Translations under genes and position numbers: made by a program
Assembly: GCA_030247725.1 (NCBI GenBank)
Contig: JAOTRT010000012.1
Coordinates: 1-64,000, forward strand
DNA from: Candidatus Nitricoxidireducens bremensis
GTDB taxonomy: Bacteria > Pseudomonadota > Gammaproteobacteria > Burkholderiales > Rhodocyclaceae
Length of the DNA: 64,000 bases
Direction: 5' to 3'
Shown: one piece after another, positions 46,601 through 54,635 of the stretch
Position numbering within the stretch: position 1 is the first letter of the stretch
How the letters are laid out: every line of letters begins with the position of its first letter
The notes under the pieces: generated by a model
The model's database searches: none
The model's input: only the letters and a program-made list of their open reading frames with translations
What the model was told of the DNA's origin: nothing

Positions 46601-47377
46601 CTACTGGATGTTCAGCTCCACCGGCGTGTCCGGTGTCTTCGACTCGATGGTGATGGCGACGCGCCGGTTGCGCTGCCGGCCGTCCGGCGTGACGTTGTCG
46701 GCCACGGGCCGCTGATCGGCAAAGCCCATGGCCGTCAGGCGCCGCGCGTCGATCCCGACGTCGATGAACAGGCGCACGACACTGGATGCCCGGGCGCCCG
46801 AGAGTTCCCAGTTCGAGGGGAACTGGGGGGTGTTGATGGGGATGTTGTCGGTGTGGCCTTCGACGGTGATGGGGAAATCCGTCGGCGCCAGGACTTCGCC
46901 CACCGCCGACAGGGCCCGCACCGCGGCCAGTTCCAGCCGGGCCTCGCCGGGCGCGAAGAGCACATTGGCGTTGATGTCGATGGTGATACCCAGGGCTCCT
47001 TCCGTGATCCTCACCTGCCCCTCGCGGACGAGGGGGGAGAGGATTTCGCTGAGTTCCTTGGCCATGTTGCGCAGCTTTTCCTTGGTCTTGCGCCGCTGTT
47101 CCTCGATCTTGGGGTTTACCTGGGGCTTGCGCAGGGGCACCGCCACCGGCGTCGGCGCGTTGGGATTGATGGCGGTCATGGCACCGATGGAGGTCCCCGG
47201 CATGCTGCGGAAGGCCGATGCCAGCGTGTCGGAGAGGATGCGGTACTTGCCCTCGTTGAGCTGGGAAATGGCGTACATAACGACGAAGAAGGCAAACAGC
47301 AGGGTGATGAAGTCCGCGTAGGAGACGAGCCAGCGCTCGTGGTTCTCGTGCTCCTCTTCGACTTTGCGGCGTGCCAT
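46601..47377 (-). CDS. motD: MotD, stator protein (OmpA-like)
   Basis: 258 residues. One membrane segment (about 19-40) preceded by the plug-side motif RWLVSYADFITLLFAFF with the proton-path aspartate in SYADF. The C-terminal OmpA-like peptidoglycan-binding domain (GHTDNIPINTPQFPSNWELS, about 170-240) anchors it. The sequence is of the MotD rather than the MotB type. Pairs with MotC 10 bases upstream. Confidence 0.92.
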   Translation of the reverse strand: MARRKVEEEHENHERWLVSYADFITLLFAFFVVMYAISQLNEGKYRILSDTLASAFRSMPGTSIGAMTAINPNAPTPVAVPLRKPQVNPKIEEQRRKTKEKLRNMAKELSEILSPLVREGQVRITEGALGITIDINANVLFAPGEARLELAAVRALSAVGEVLAPTDFPITVEGHTDNIPINTPQFPSNWELSGARASSVVRLFIDVGIDARRLTAMGFADQRPVADNVTPDGRQRNRRVAITIESKTPDTPVELNIQ

Positions 47378-47387
47378 GGCGTGGGGC

Positions 47388-48128
47388 CTAGGGGAAATAC
47401 CCCAGCAGGCGGCTTTCGATGATGCGCGGGTTGTCGCCGTTGGCGATGCCGACGAGGCCGTCCACCAGCATTTCGCGCAGGGTGACGAGGCGTGCGATAT
47501 GGGCCATGAGCTTCTTGCCGACGGGCAGGAAGATCAGGTTGGCCGAGCCGACGCCGTAGATGGTGGCGACGAAGGCCACGGCGATGCCGGCGCCCAGCTT
47601 GGACGGATCGGAAAGGTTCTCCATCACATGGATCAGGCCCATGACGGCGCCGAGAATGCCGATGGTCGGCGCATAGCCGCCCGCCGATTCCCAGATGCGG
47701 GCCGCCAGTTTCATCTGCTGCTCGAAGGCGCCGATCTCCACGTCGAGGACGTCCCGCAGCCGGTCGGGCTCGGCGCCGTCCACCAGCAATTGCAGTCCCT
47801 TGGCGGCAAACTTGTCCTTCAGCAGCGGCACCTGGGCTTCGAGGGCGAGCAGGCCTTCCTTGCGCGCGATGTGGCTCCACTGGTCGATCTGCTCGATCAG
47901 ATGGGCGGGATCGACCTTGGGCGGGAAGAAGACCCACTTCACCATGCCCAGGCCCGCCATGAAGGTCTTGAAGGGGCTCTGCACCATGACGGCGCCGACG
48001 GTGCCGCCGATGACGATGAAGAAGGCGGTCGGCTGCACCAGCGACCCCACATGCCCACCCTCCATTACCTGGCCGCCGACGATGGCCGAGATGCCGAGCA
48101 GCAGTCCGACGATGCTGATCTTGTCCAT
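47388..48128 (-). CDS. motC: MotC, stator protein
   Basis: 246 residues, MotA/PomA family. Four membrane segments (two near residues 1-50, two near 150-205) and a cytoplasmic loop that contacts FliG (RDVLDVEIGAFEQQMKLAAR). With MotD it forms one stator type; a motAB pair may be elsewhere in the genome. 6 bases after fliA. Confidence 0.93.
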   Translation of the reverse strand: MDKISIVGLLLGISAIVGGQVMEGGHVGSLVQPTAFFIVIGGTVGAVMVQSPFKTFMAGLGMVKWVFFPPKVDPAHLIEQIDQWSHIARKEGLLALEAQVPLLKDKFAAKGLQLLVDGAEPDRLRDVLDVEIGAFEQQMKLAARIWESAGGYAPTIGILGAVMGLIHVMENLSDPSKLGAGIAVAFVATIYGVGSANLIFLPVGKKLMAHIARLVTLREMLVDGLVGIANGDNPRIIESRLLGYFP

Positions 48129-48134
48129 GGCCCC

Positions 48135-48908
48135 TTATCCCTGGGCGACCGCCTTGGGACGCCGGCCGCGCTTCTTCTTGGCCAGCGGTTTGTCCTCGCC
48201 TTCGCCGACGACTGAAGTCCGCAGGCGCGCGATGGCCTGGGAATGCAGCTGGCAGACGCGGGATTCGGTGACGCCGAGCACCTCGCCGATTTCGCGCAGG
48301 TTCAGGTCCTCTTCGTAATAGAGGGCCATCAGCAGCTTCTCGCGCTCCGGCAGGTTCTCGATGGCCTTGACGAGGGCGCGGCGCACGCTCTCTTCCTCCA
48401 GCATGGCGAGGGGATTGGTTTCCGGGCCGACGGCATGGCGGTCGAGATAGCCCTCGTCGTCCGCATCGGTCAGGTCCTCCAGGTAGATCAGCTGATGACC
48501 GCGGGCTTCCTGCAGCAGCTTGCGGTAATCCTCCAGGGGCATGTCGAGGGCTTCGGCCAGCTCCTTTTCCATCGGCGGTCTGCCGTTCTGGTGCTCCAGC
48601 TGCTGGATGGCGGCTTCGACGCGGCGCATCTCGCGGCGCACGCCGCGGGGCAGCCAGTCGTTCTCGCGCAGGCCGTCGAGCATGGCGCCGCGGATGCGCT
48701 GCACGGCATAGGTCTCGAACTGGGCGCCGAGGCCCTCCTCGAAACGCCCCATGGCGTCGAGCAGACCGAGCATGCCGTTCTGCACCAGGTCCTCCACCTG
48801 CACGCTCGCCGGCAGCCTCGCCATCAGGTGGTAGGCGATACGCTTGACCAGGGGGGCGTACTGGATGACGAGCTGTTCCTTCTCGATGGCGCCATGAGCG
48901 GTGTACAT
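48135..48908 (-). CDS. fliA: FliA, flagellar sigma-28 factor
   Basis: 257 residues from the ATG at 48908 (GGAAAG upstream), giving the family start MYTAHGAIEKEQLV. Regions 2 (LVQNGMLGLLDAMGRFEE), 3 and 4 (LNLREIGEVLGVTESRVCQL) are complete. The C-terminal tail is basic. It should recognise the promoters before fliC1 and flgM. Downstream of flhF and the fleN-like gene. Confidence 0.96.
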   Translation of the reverse strand: MYTAHGAIEKEQLVIQYAPLVKRIAYHLMARLPASVQVEDLVQNGMLGLLDAMGRFEEGLGAQFETYAVQRIRGAMLDGLRENDWLPRGVRREMRRVEAAIQQLEHQNGRPPMEKELAEALDMPLEDYRKLLQEARGHQLIYLEDLTDADDEGYLDRHAVGPETNPLAMLEEESVRRALVKAIENLPEREKLLMALYYEEDLNLREIGEVLGVTESRVCQLHSQAIARLRTSVVGEGEDKPLAKKKRGRRPKAVAQG

Positions 48909-49003
48909 TGCGTCTGCTATTTCTTTCCGATGCGGCCAACTATACCACCGGCACGCCGGCCCCGGTGCCGCGCTGGGCCGGGCGCCGTGTGCCACGCGGC
49001 CTG

Positions 49004-49828
49004 TTACGGGGCACGTCCGCCGAGGGTACGCGGCATCAGGCCCGGCTGTCGCAGGCCGAAGACGAAGCCGCCGGTGTCGGGATCATCCAGCGTCGGCGGC
49101 AGCCGCGTCACCAGCGCATCGCCGATGTGCTCGGTGACGGGCACCATGGAGGCGCCGAGAAAATCCAGCCGCACGCCCAGGCTCTCGTGGGCGAGGCGCT
49201 TCATGTTCTCGAAGATGGCCCGCGCCTCCTCCTTCGCCCGCGCGCGCGTAATGACCACCTGGAAGCCGTCGCGGCCCCGCTCCTGGGCCATGCGCTTGAT
49301 GAGTTCGTAGGAATGCTTGATCGAGCTCGGATGGGCGGCGACGATGATGGCGAGGTGGCGTGCCGCCAGGGACAGGGCGGACAGGTGGCCGCCGCGGCGC
49401 GGCGCGCTGTCGATGAGGACGAAGCCGGCGCCGGTCTGGATTTCGCGCAGCACCGCATCCAGGCGCGCGCGGGTCTCGCCGTCCGCGTGATCGAGGTCGC
49501 GGGCGGCCCGCGCAGCGGGAACGATGCGCACCAGGGGCGCCGCCTGCAGGCTGATCTGCCGCAGGGAGCGGTCGCCGTGGAGCACGTTGATGAGGTCGTA
49601 GCGCGCCGTCAGGCCGAAGGCGGAGACGGCGTTGTTGGGCGCCGGGTTCTCGTCCACGATGACGACGCCGTAGCCGGCCATGGCCAGGGCCGCGGCCGAT
49701 TGCACCAGCAGTGTGGTACGGCCGCAGGCCTCGCGCCCGGAAGCGAAAGCCACCACCTGGGGGGCGCGGGCGCCGAACAGCCGGCGCAGGCCCGCGGCCT
49801 GGTCGTTCGAAAGATCGATGGCCGCCAT
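49004..49828 (-). CDS. FleN/FlhG-like MinD-family protein with altered Walker A
   Basis: 274 residues from the ATG at 49828, one base after the flhF stop. The fold is MinD/ParA-like: the P-loop segment is ASGREACGRTTLL near residues 24-36, followed by VVIVDENPAPNN and FVLIDSAPRRGG. In the deviant Walker A box both lysines of KGGxGKT are arginine (codons CGC and CGT), so ATP hydrolysis may be weak or lost. FleN/FlhG normally limits flagellar number and partners with FlhF. Position after flhF supports the call, but the name is not secure because of the changed motif. Confidence 0.8.
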   Translation of the reverse strand: MAAIDLSNDQAAGLRRLFGARAPQVVAFASGREACGRTTLLVQSAAALAMAGYGVVIVDENPAPNNAVSAFGLTARYDLINVLHGDRSLRQISLQAAPLVRIVPAARAARDLDHADGETRARLDAVLREIQTGAGFVLIDSAPRRGGHLSALSLAARHLAIIVAAHPSSIKHSYELIKRMAQERGRDGFQVVITRARAKEEARAIFENMKRLAHESLGVRLDFLGASMVPVTEHIGDALVTRLPPTLDDPDTGGFVFGLRQPGLMPRTLGGRAP

Positions 49829-49829
49829 C

Positions 49830-51266
49830 TCAGACCAGCGAAACGCCCTTCGGGGTCGCCGCCGCGGCGTGGGGCGACATGACGAGGCCGATTTCGTCCT
49901 CACTGAGACGGTGGGCCGACGTTTCCGCCGGCTGCTTGAAGGCCCGGTGCAGTAGATAGTTGCGATTGGGCAGGTGCAGGTCCTCGGGCACGCGCTGACC
50001 GTTGGCGACATAGGTCAGCAGCAGGCCGTGGCGCACGACGGCGTCCAGCGCCGGCGCCAGGGAGGCGGCTTCGTCGATCTTCGTCATGATGCAGCCGGCC
50101 AGGTTTTCACCGGCATAGGCGCGGATCACGTCGTCGAGGGTGTCGCCGCGGGCCGTGGAGTTCAGCAGCAGCAGGCGATTGACTTCACCCGCCCGCATCA
50201 GCATGGCGGCCTGCTCCGCCACCATGCGGTCGCGCTGGCTCATGCCGACGGTGTCGATGAGCACCATGTGCTTGTCGCGCAGGTCGGCCAGGGTGCGGCG
50301 CAGGTCTTCGCTGTCGCGCACGATATGCACGGGCACGCCGAGGATGCGGCCGTAGATGCGCAACTGTTCGTGGGCGCCGATCCGGTAGCCGTCCGTGGTC
50401 AGCAGGGCCAGGCGGTCGGCGCCGTAGCGGACGACGCAGCGGGCGGCCAGCTTGGCCGTCGTCGTGGTCTTGCCAACGCCGGTGGGGCCGACCACGGCGA
50501 AGACGCCGCCGCGGTCGATGATGTCGTTCTCGTCGGTCAGGGTGCGCAGGCGGCGGTTGATGCTGCTCTTGAGCCACTTGCGGCCTTCCTCGGCGGAGAG
50601 TTCGCCGGGCATGTCGTCGGCCAGCTTGCGCGCGAGGGCGCCGGAAAAGCCGGCTTCCAGCATTTCCGCGTGCAGCAGGGCCTTGGCCGGCGTCTGGCGC
50701 GCCATCTCACCCCAGGCGAAGCCCGCCAGCTGGCGTTCCAACATGGCCTTGATGGTCTGCATCTCGGCCATCAGGTGGGCCACCTGAGGGGAAGATTCGG
50801 CGGCGGCCGGCTCTTCGCGGACGACTTCGGTCGCCACCTTCTTCAGCGTCGCCGCCACCTGGGCGCCCGAGGGGATGCCGCGCTCGTTGCGCGGCGGCAG
50901 GGGCCGCAGGGGCGCGCGATCGGCGGCGGCGGGCTGGGGCGCAGCGGCCGGCTGCTGGACCGGGGGCTGCCAGGTCTGGAAGGGCGAACGGGCCTTGGAG
51001 GAAAGGCTGACCGTGTAGTCGTCATCGGCGGCCGGCGCGGCCGGGCGCGGTGCCGGGCGGCGCTGCGGCTCGGTCCGTGCGGCCGGTGCCGGATTCGGCG
51101 CCGCGGCCTGGGACAGGGCATCCAGGCTGTCCGACGACATGGCCATGATCTCGACGCCCCCGGCCACGGCCTTGTTCGAGACGACGATGGCGTCCGGGCC
51201 CAGTTCCTCCTTGACGCGCCTCAGGCACTCGCGGGCGGTCTCGGCAAAATAGCGTTTAACGGTCAT
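49830..51266 (-). CDS. flhF: FlhF, SRP-type GTPase for flagellar placement
   Basis: 478 residues. An N-terminal basic domain (MTVKRYFAETARECLRRVKE) and a long alanine/proline-rich linker are followed by an NG domain with P-loop GPTGVGKTTTTAKLAAR (near residue 258), DGYRIGAHEQL and VLIDTVGMSQRD. FlhF places the flagellum at the pole in many bacteria. 22 bases after flhA. Confidence 0.96.
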   Translation of the reverse strand: MTVKRYFAETARECLRRVKEELGPDAIVVSNKAVAGGVEIMAMSSDSLDALSQAAAPNPAPAARTEPQRRPAPRPAAPAADDDYTVSLSSKARSPFQTWQPPVQQPAAAPQPAAADRAPLRPLPPRNERGIPSGAQVAATLKKVATEVVREEPAAAESSPQVAHLMAEMQTIKAMLERQLAGFAWGEMARQTPAKALLHAEMLEAGFSGALARKLADDMPGELSAEEGRKWLKSSINRRLRTLTDENDIIDRGGVFAVVGPTGVGKTTTTAKLAARCVVRYGADRLALLTTDGYRIGAHEQLRIYGRILGVPVHIVRDSEDLRRTLADLRDKHMVLIDTVGMSQRDRMVAEQAAMLMRAGEVNRLLLLNSTARGDTLDDVIRAYAGENLAGCIMTKIDEAASLAPALDAVVRHGLLLTYVANGQRVPEDLHLPNRNYLLHRAFKQPAETSAHRLSEDEIGLVMSPHAAAATPKGVSLV

Positions 51267-51288
51267 GTTGGCACCTTGGTGTCATGTG

Positions 51289-53397
51289 TCATTGCTTCGC
51301 CCCGATGATCGCGGTGACTCGGATCGTGCGGGATTCGGGTATTTCGGCGTTCGCCAGAACCTTGAGGTTCGGCCAGGCGCGCCGCAGGAAACGGGAAAGC
51401 AGCCAGCGCAGGTGGCCGGGCACCAGCAGCACTGCCGGCAGGCCGAGGTTTTCCTGGCGCTGGGCGGCGGCGGCGGTCTCCCGCAGCAAGGTGTCGGCAA
51501 GACCCGGCTCGATGCCGGACATCTCGCCGGAGCCTGCCGGGGCGCCGCCCAGAGCCTGGGCGAGGATGCGTTCGAGGCCGGGCTCCAGGGCGATGACCTG
51601 CATTTCCGCATTGCCCGGATAGAGCTGCTGGACGATGGCGCGGCCGAGGGCCACGCGCACCTGGGAGGTGAGCTCCATCGGGTCCTGGCTGCGCTGGGCA
51701 TGCTCGGCCAGGGTCTCGATGATGGTGCGCATGTCGCGGATATTGACGCCCTCGTCGAGGAGATTCTGCAGCACGCGCTGGACCACGGAGAGGGAGAGGG
51801 CCTTGGGCACCAGGTCCTCCACCAGCTTCGGGGCATCCTTGGCGATGTGGTCCAGCAGAGCCTGGGCTTCCTGGCGGCCGAGCAGTTCGGAGGCGTGGGA
51901 GAGGATGACGTGGTTCAGGTGGGTCGCCACGACGGTGCCCGCATCCACCACCGTATAGCCGAAGACCTGGGCCTGCTCGCGCAGGCCGGCTTCGATCCAG
52001 ATGGCCGGCAGGCCGAAGGCGGGATCGGTCGTTGCGGTACCGGCCAGCTTGCCGGTGACGCGGCCCGGGTTGATCGCCAGGTAGCTGCCCGGATAGGCCT
52101 CGCCCTGCCCCACTTCCACGCCCTTGAGGGTGATGCGGTAGGCGTTGGGCTTGAGTTCCAGGTTGTCGCGGATATGCACGGGCGCGGAAAGGAAGCCCAC
52201 TTCCTGGGCGAACTTCTTGCGCAGGCCGCGGATGCGCTTCAGCAGGTCGCCGTCCTGGCCCTTGTCCACCAGGGGGATCAGGCGGTAGCCGACTTCCAGG
52301 CCGAGCACGTCCACGGGCGCCACGTCGGACCAGGAGGCTTCCTTGTTCTCGGCCGGCGCTTCCTCTTCCGCCGGCGCCTTCTCCGCCGTTTCGGCCTCCA
52401 CCGCCTGGCGCTTCAGGGTCCACCAGGCCAGGAAGCCGATGCCGCCGGCCAGCAGCAGGAAGACGAAGTTCGGCATGCCCGGGATCATGCCCATGATGGC
52501 CAGGATGCCGGCAGTCAGCACCAGCACGGCAGGATTGCCGAACACCTGGCCGATCACCTGCTGGCCGATGTCGCGCTCGTCCTCGCCGACGCGCGTGACG
52601 ACGAGACCGGCGGCGGTCGAGATGATGAGGGCGGGGATCTGCGCCACCAGGCCGTCGCCGATGGTCAGCAGGGTGTAGTTCTTGGCGGCCTGGGCCACTT
52701 CCATGTCGTGCTGGAGGACGCCGACGATGAGGCCGCCGATGACGTTGATGAGCAGGATCAGGATGCCGGCGACGGCGTCGCCGCGCACGAACTTCGAGGC
52801 ACCGTCCATGGAGCCGTAGAAGTCGGCTTCCTCGGCGATGGTGGCGCGGCGCTTGCGGGCCTCGTCCTCGCCGATGAGGCCGGCGTTGAGGTCGGCGTCG
52901 ATGGCCATCTGCTTGCCGGGCATGGCATCCAGGGTGAAGCGCGCTCCCACTTCGGCGATGCGGCCGGCGCCCTTGGTGATGACGACGAAGTTGATGAGGG
53001 TGAGGATGATGAAGACGACGATGCCGACGGCGTAGTTGCCGCCGACGAGGAAGTGGCCGAAGGCCTCGATCACCTTGCCGGCGGCGCCCGGGCCGGTATG
53101 GCCTTCCAGCAGCACGACGCGGGTGGAGGCGACGTTGAGGGACAGGCGCAGCAGCGTCGTCACCAGCAGAATCGTCGGGAAGACCGAGAAGTCCAGCGGC
53201 CTGATGGCATACATGGCCGCCAGCAGGACCATCACCGACATGGCGATGTTGAAGGTGAAGAAGACGTCGAGGGCGAAGGGCGGCAGCGGCAGCACCATCA
53301 TCGACAGGATGATGACGATGAGGCCCGGGGCCGCCAGGGCCTTGAGGTTGCCGCGCGAGAGCAGCGCGCCGAAGTCGAGGGTCTGGGCTTGGGCCAT
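51289..53397 (-). CDS. flhA: FlhA, export gate protein
   Basis: 702 residues. The first 330 or so contain eight predicted membrane segments and the conserved FHIPEP-like cytoplasmic loops; the remainder is the cytoplasmic ring domain that docks chaperone-substrate complexes. Start overlaps the flhB stop by one base (TGATG). Confidence 0.97.
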   Translation of the reverse strand: MAQAQTLDFGALLSRGNLKALAAPGLIVIILSMMVLPLPPFALDVFFTFNIAMSVMVLLAAMYAIRPLDFSVFPTILLVTTLLRLSLNVASTRVVLLEGHTGPGAAGKVIEAFGHFLVGGNYAVGIVVFIILTLINFVVITKGAGRIAEVGARFTLDAMPGKQMAIDADLNAGLIGEDEARKRRATIAEEADFYGSMDGASKFVRGDAVAGILILLINVIGGLIVGVLQHDMEVAQAAKNYTLLTIGDGLVAQIPALIISTAAGLVVTRVGEDERDIGQQVIGQVFGNPAVLVLTAGILAIMGMIPGMPNFVFLLLAGGIGFLAWWTLKRQAVEAETAEKAPAEEEAPAENKEASWSDVAPVDVLGLEVGYRLIPLVDKGQDGDLLKRIRGLRKKFAQEVGFLSAPVHIRDNLELKPNAYRITLKGVEVGQGEAYPGSYLAINPGRVTGKLAGTATTDPAFGLPAIWIEAGLREQAQVFGYTVVDAGTVVATHLNHVILSHASELLGRQEAQALLDHIAKDAPKLVEDLVPKALSLSVVQRVLQNLLDEGVNIRDMRTIIETLAEHAQRSQDPMELTSQVRVALGRAIVQQLYPGNAEMQVIALEPGLERILAQALGGAPAGSGEMSGIEPGLADTLLRETAAAAQRQENLGLPAVLLVPGHLRWLLSRFLRRAWPNLKVLANAEIPESRTIRVTAIIGAKQ

Positions 53398-54539
53398 CAG
53401 TCAGCGGCTCCCGGGTCCAGATCGGCCGGTACCGGCAGCGTCCTCGGCACGTCGGGCGGCAGCTTGGCGCCGCCGGCGAGGTACTGGTTGAGCTGGTAGA
53501 CGTAGGCCATCACTTCGGCGACCGCCGTGTACAGGGCGGCGGGAATCTGGTCGCCCACTTCGGCATGGCGGTACAGAGCACGCGCCAGGGGCGGCGCTTC
53601 CAGCACCGGCACGTTGTTGGCACTGGCCAGCTCGCGGATGTTCTGGGCGATGAGGTTCATGCCCTTGGCGACCACCTGGGGCGCCCCCATGGCGCCGCTG
53701 TCGTATTTCAACGCCACCGCATAGTGGGTCGGGTTGGTGACGACCACGTCGGCATTCGGCACTTCGGACATCATGCGCTTGCGGGACATCTCGCGCTGCT
53801 GGGCGCGAATGCGCGCCTTCAGCTGCGGGTCGCCTTCCATTTCCTTGTACTCCTGGCGCACCTCCTCCTTGGTCATGCGCAGCTTCGCGTAGTACTGCCA
53901 GAGCTGGAAGGGCACGTCCAGCATGGCGATGATCGCCAGGCCGCAGACCAGGGCCAGGGAGGCGAACAGCAGCATGCGCACGAAGGACACCAGGGCGGCA
54001 TCGACGGGCTGGGCGATGAGGGCGAACAGGTGGTCCATCTCATGGCGCACCACCCACCAGATGACGCCGCCGATCAGGAGGGACTTCAGCACCGCCTTGA
54101 CGAGCTCGCCGACACTCTGCATGGAGAACATGCGCTTGATGCCGGAGAGGGGATCGAGACGCTCGAAATTGAGGGCAAGGGATTTGGGCGAGAACAGCCA
54201 GCCCCCCAGCAGGAAGGGCGTCAGCAGGGCGGCGGCGACCGTCAGCAGAAAAATCGGCGACAGCAGGGTCAGCGCTTCCCAGGACAGGTGGGCGAAGGTG
54301 TTGCCCATGGCGTTTTCGTCGAAGGCGGCATCGCGGCCGAAGGTCAGGCCCTCGCGCATGATGTCGGTGGCGCGCTTGCCGATCCAGGGACTCAGCGCCC
54401 AGAGACCGGCGACGCCAGAAGCCATGACGAGGAAGGCCATCAGTTCCCGCGAATGCGGAATCTGGCCTTCCTCACGAGCCTTTTCTATGCGTCGGCTCGA
54501 TGCTGGTTCTGTCTTTTCGAGATCGCTGTCTTCAGCCAA
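53397..54539 (-). CDS. flhB: FlhB, export gate switch protein (TTG start)
   Basis: 380 residues from a TTG at 54539, which gives the family start MAEDSDLEKTEPAS and has GGAGGGG 6 bases upstream. Another TTG at 54563 would overlap the palindrome and lacks a site. Four membrane segments (about 25-210) and the cytoplasmic domain with the NPTH autocleavage motif in VVVTNPTHYAVAL. Switches specificity when FliK acts. A FlhB C-terminal homologue is encoded at 13555. Confidence 0.95.
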   Translation of the reverse strand: MAEDSDLEKTEPASSRRIEKAREEGQIPHSRELMAFLVMASGVAGLWALSPWIGKRATDIMREGLTFGRDAAFDENAMGNTFAHLSWEALTLLSPIFLLTVAAALLTPFLLGGWLFSPKSLALNFERLDPLSGIKRMFSMQSVGELVKAVLKSLLIGGVIWWVVRHEMDHLFALIAQPVDAALVSFVRMLLFASLALVCGLAIIAMLDVPFQLWQYYAKLRMTKEEVRQEYKEMEGDPQLKARIRAQQREMSRKRMMSEVPNADVVVTNPTHYAVALKYDSGAMGAPQVVAKGMNLIAQNIRELASANNVPVLEAPPLARALYRHAEVGDQIPAALYTAVAEVMAYVYQLNQYLAGGAKLPPDVPRTLPVPADLDPGAAD

Positions 54540-54557
54540 GGGCGTTCCCCTCCATGC

Positions 54558-54572
54558 CGGCAATTATTGCCG
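54558..54572. promoter_or_regulatory. CGGCAA-N3-TTGCCG palindrome in the flhB leader
   Basis: CGGCAA-TTA-TTGCCG, perfect, extended by outer matching bases (ATGCCGG/CCGGCAT). It is 18 bases upstream of the TTG start codon. No sigma-54 element was seen nearby. A short GC hairpin (54600-54616) without a U-tract lies between this and cheA. Confidence 0.6.
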
Positions 54573-54635
54573 CCGGCATCAAGGGGAAAGCGGGGAACAG
54601 GGCCGGGATTCGGCCCCTATTTGCTCAGGCCCGGA

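Noticed and set aside
54600..54616. Hairpin GGGCCG-N5-CGGCCC between cheA and flhB as a terminator
   Set aside because: Short stem and no U-tract on either strand.
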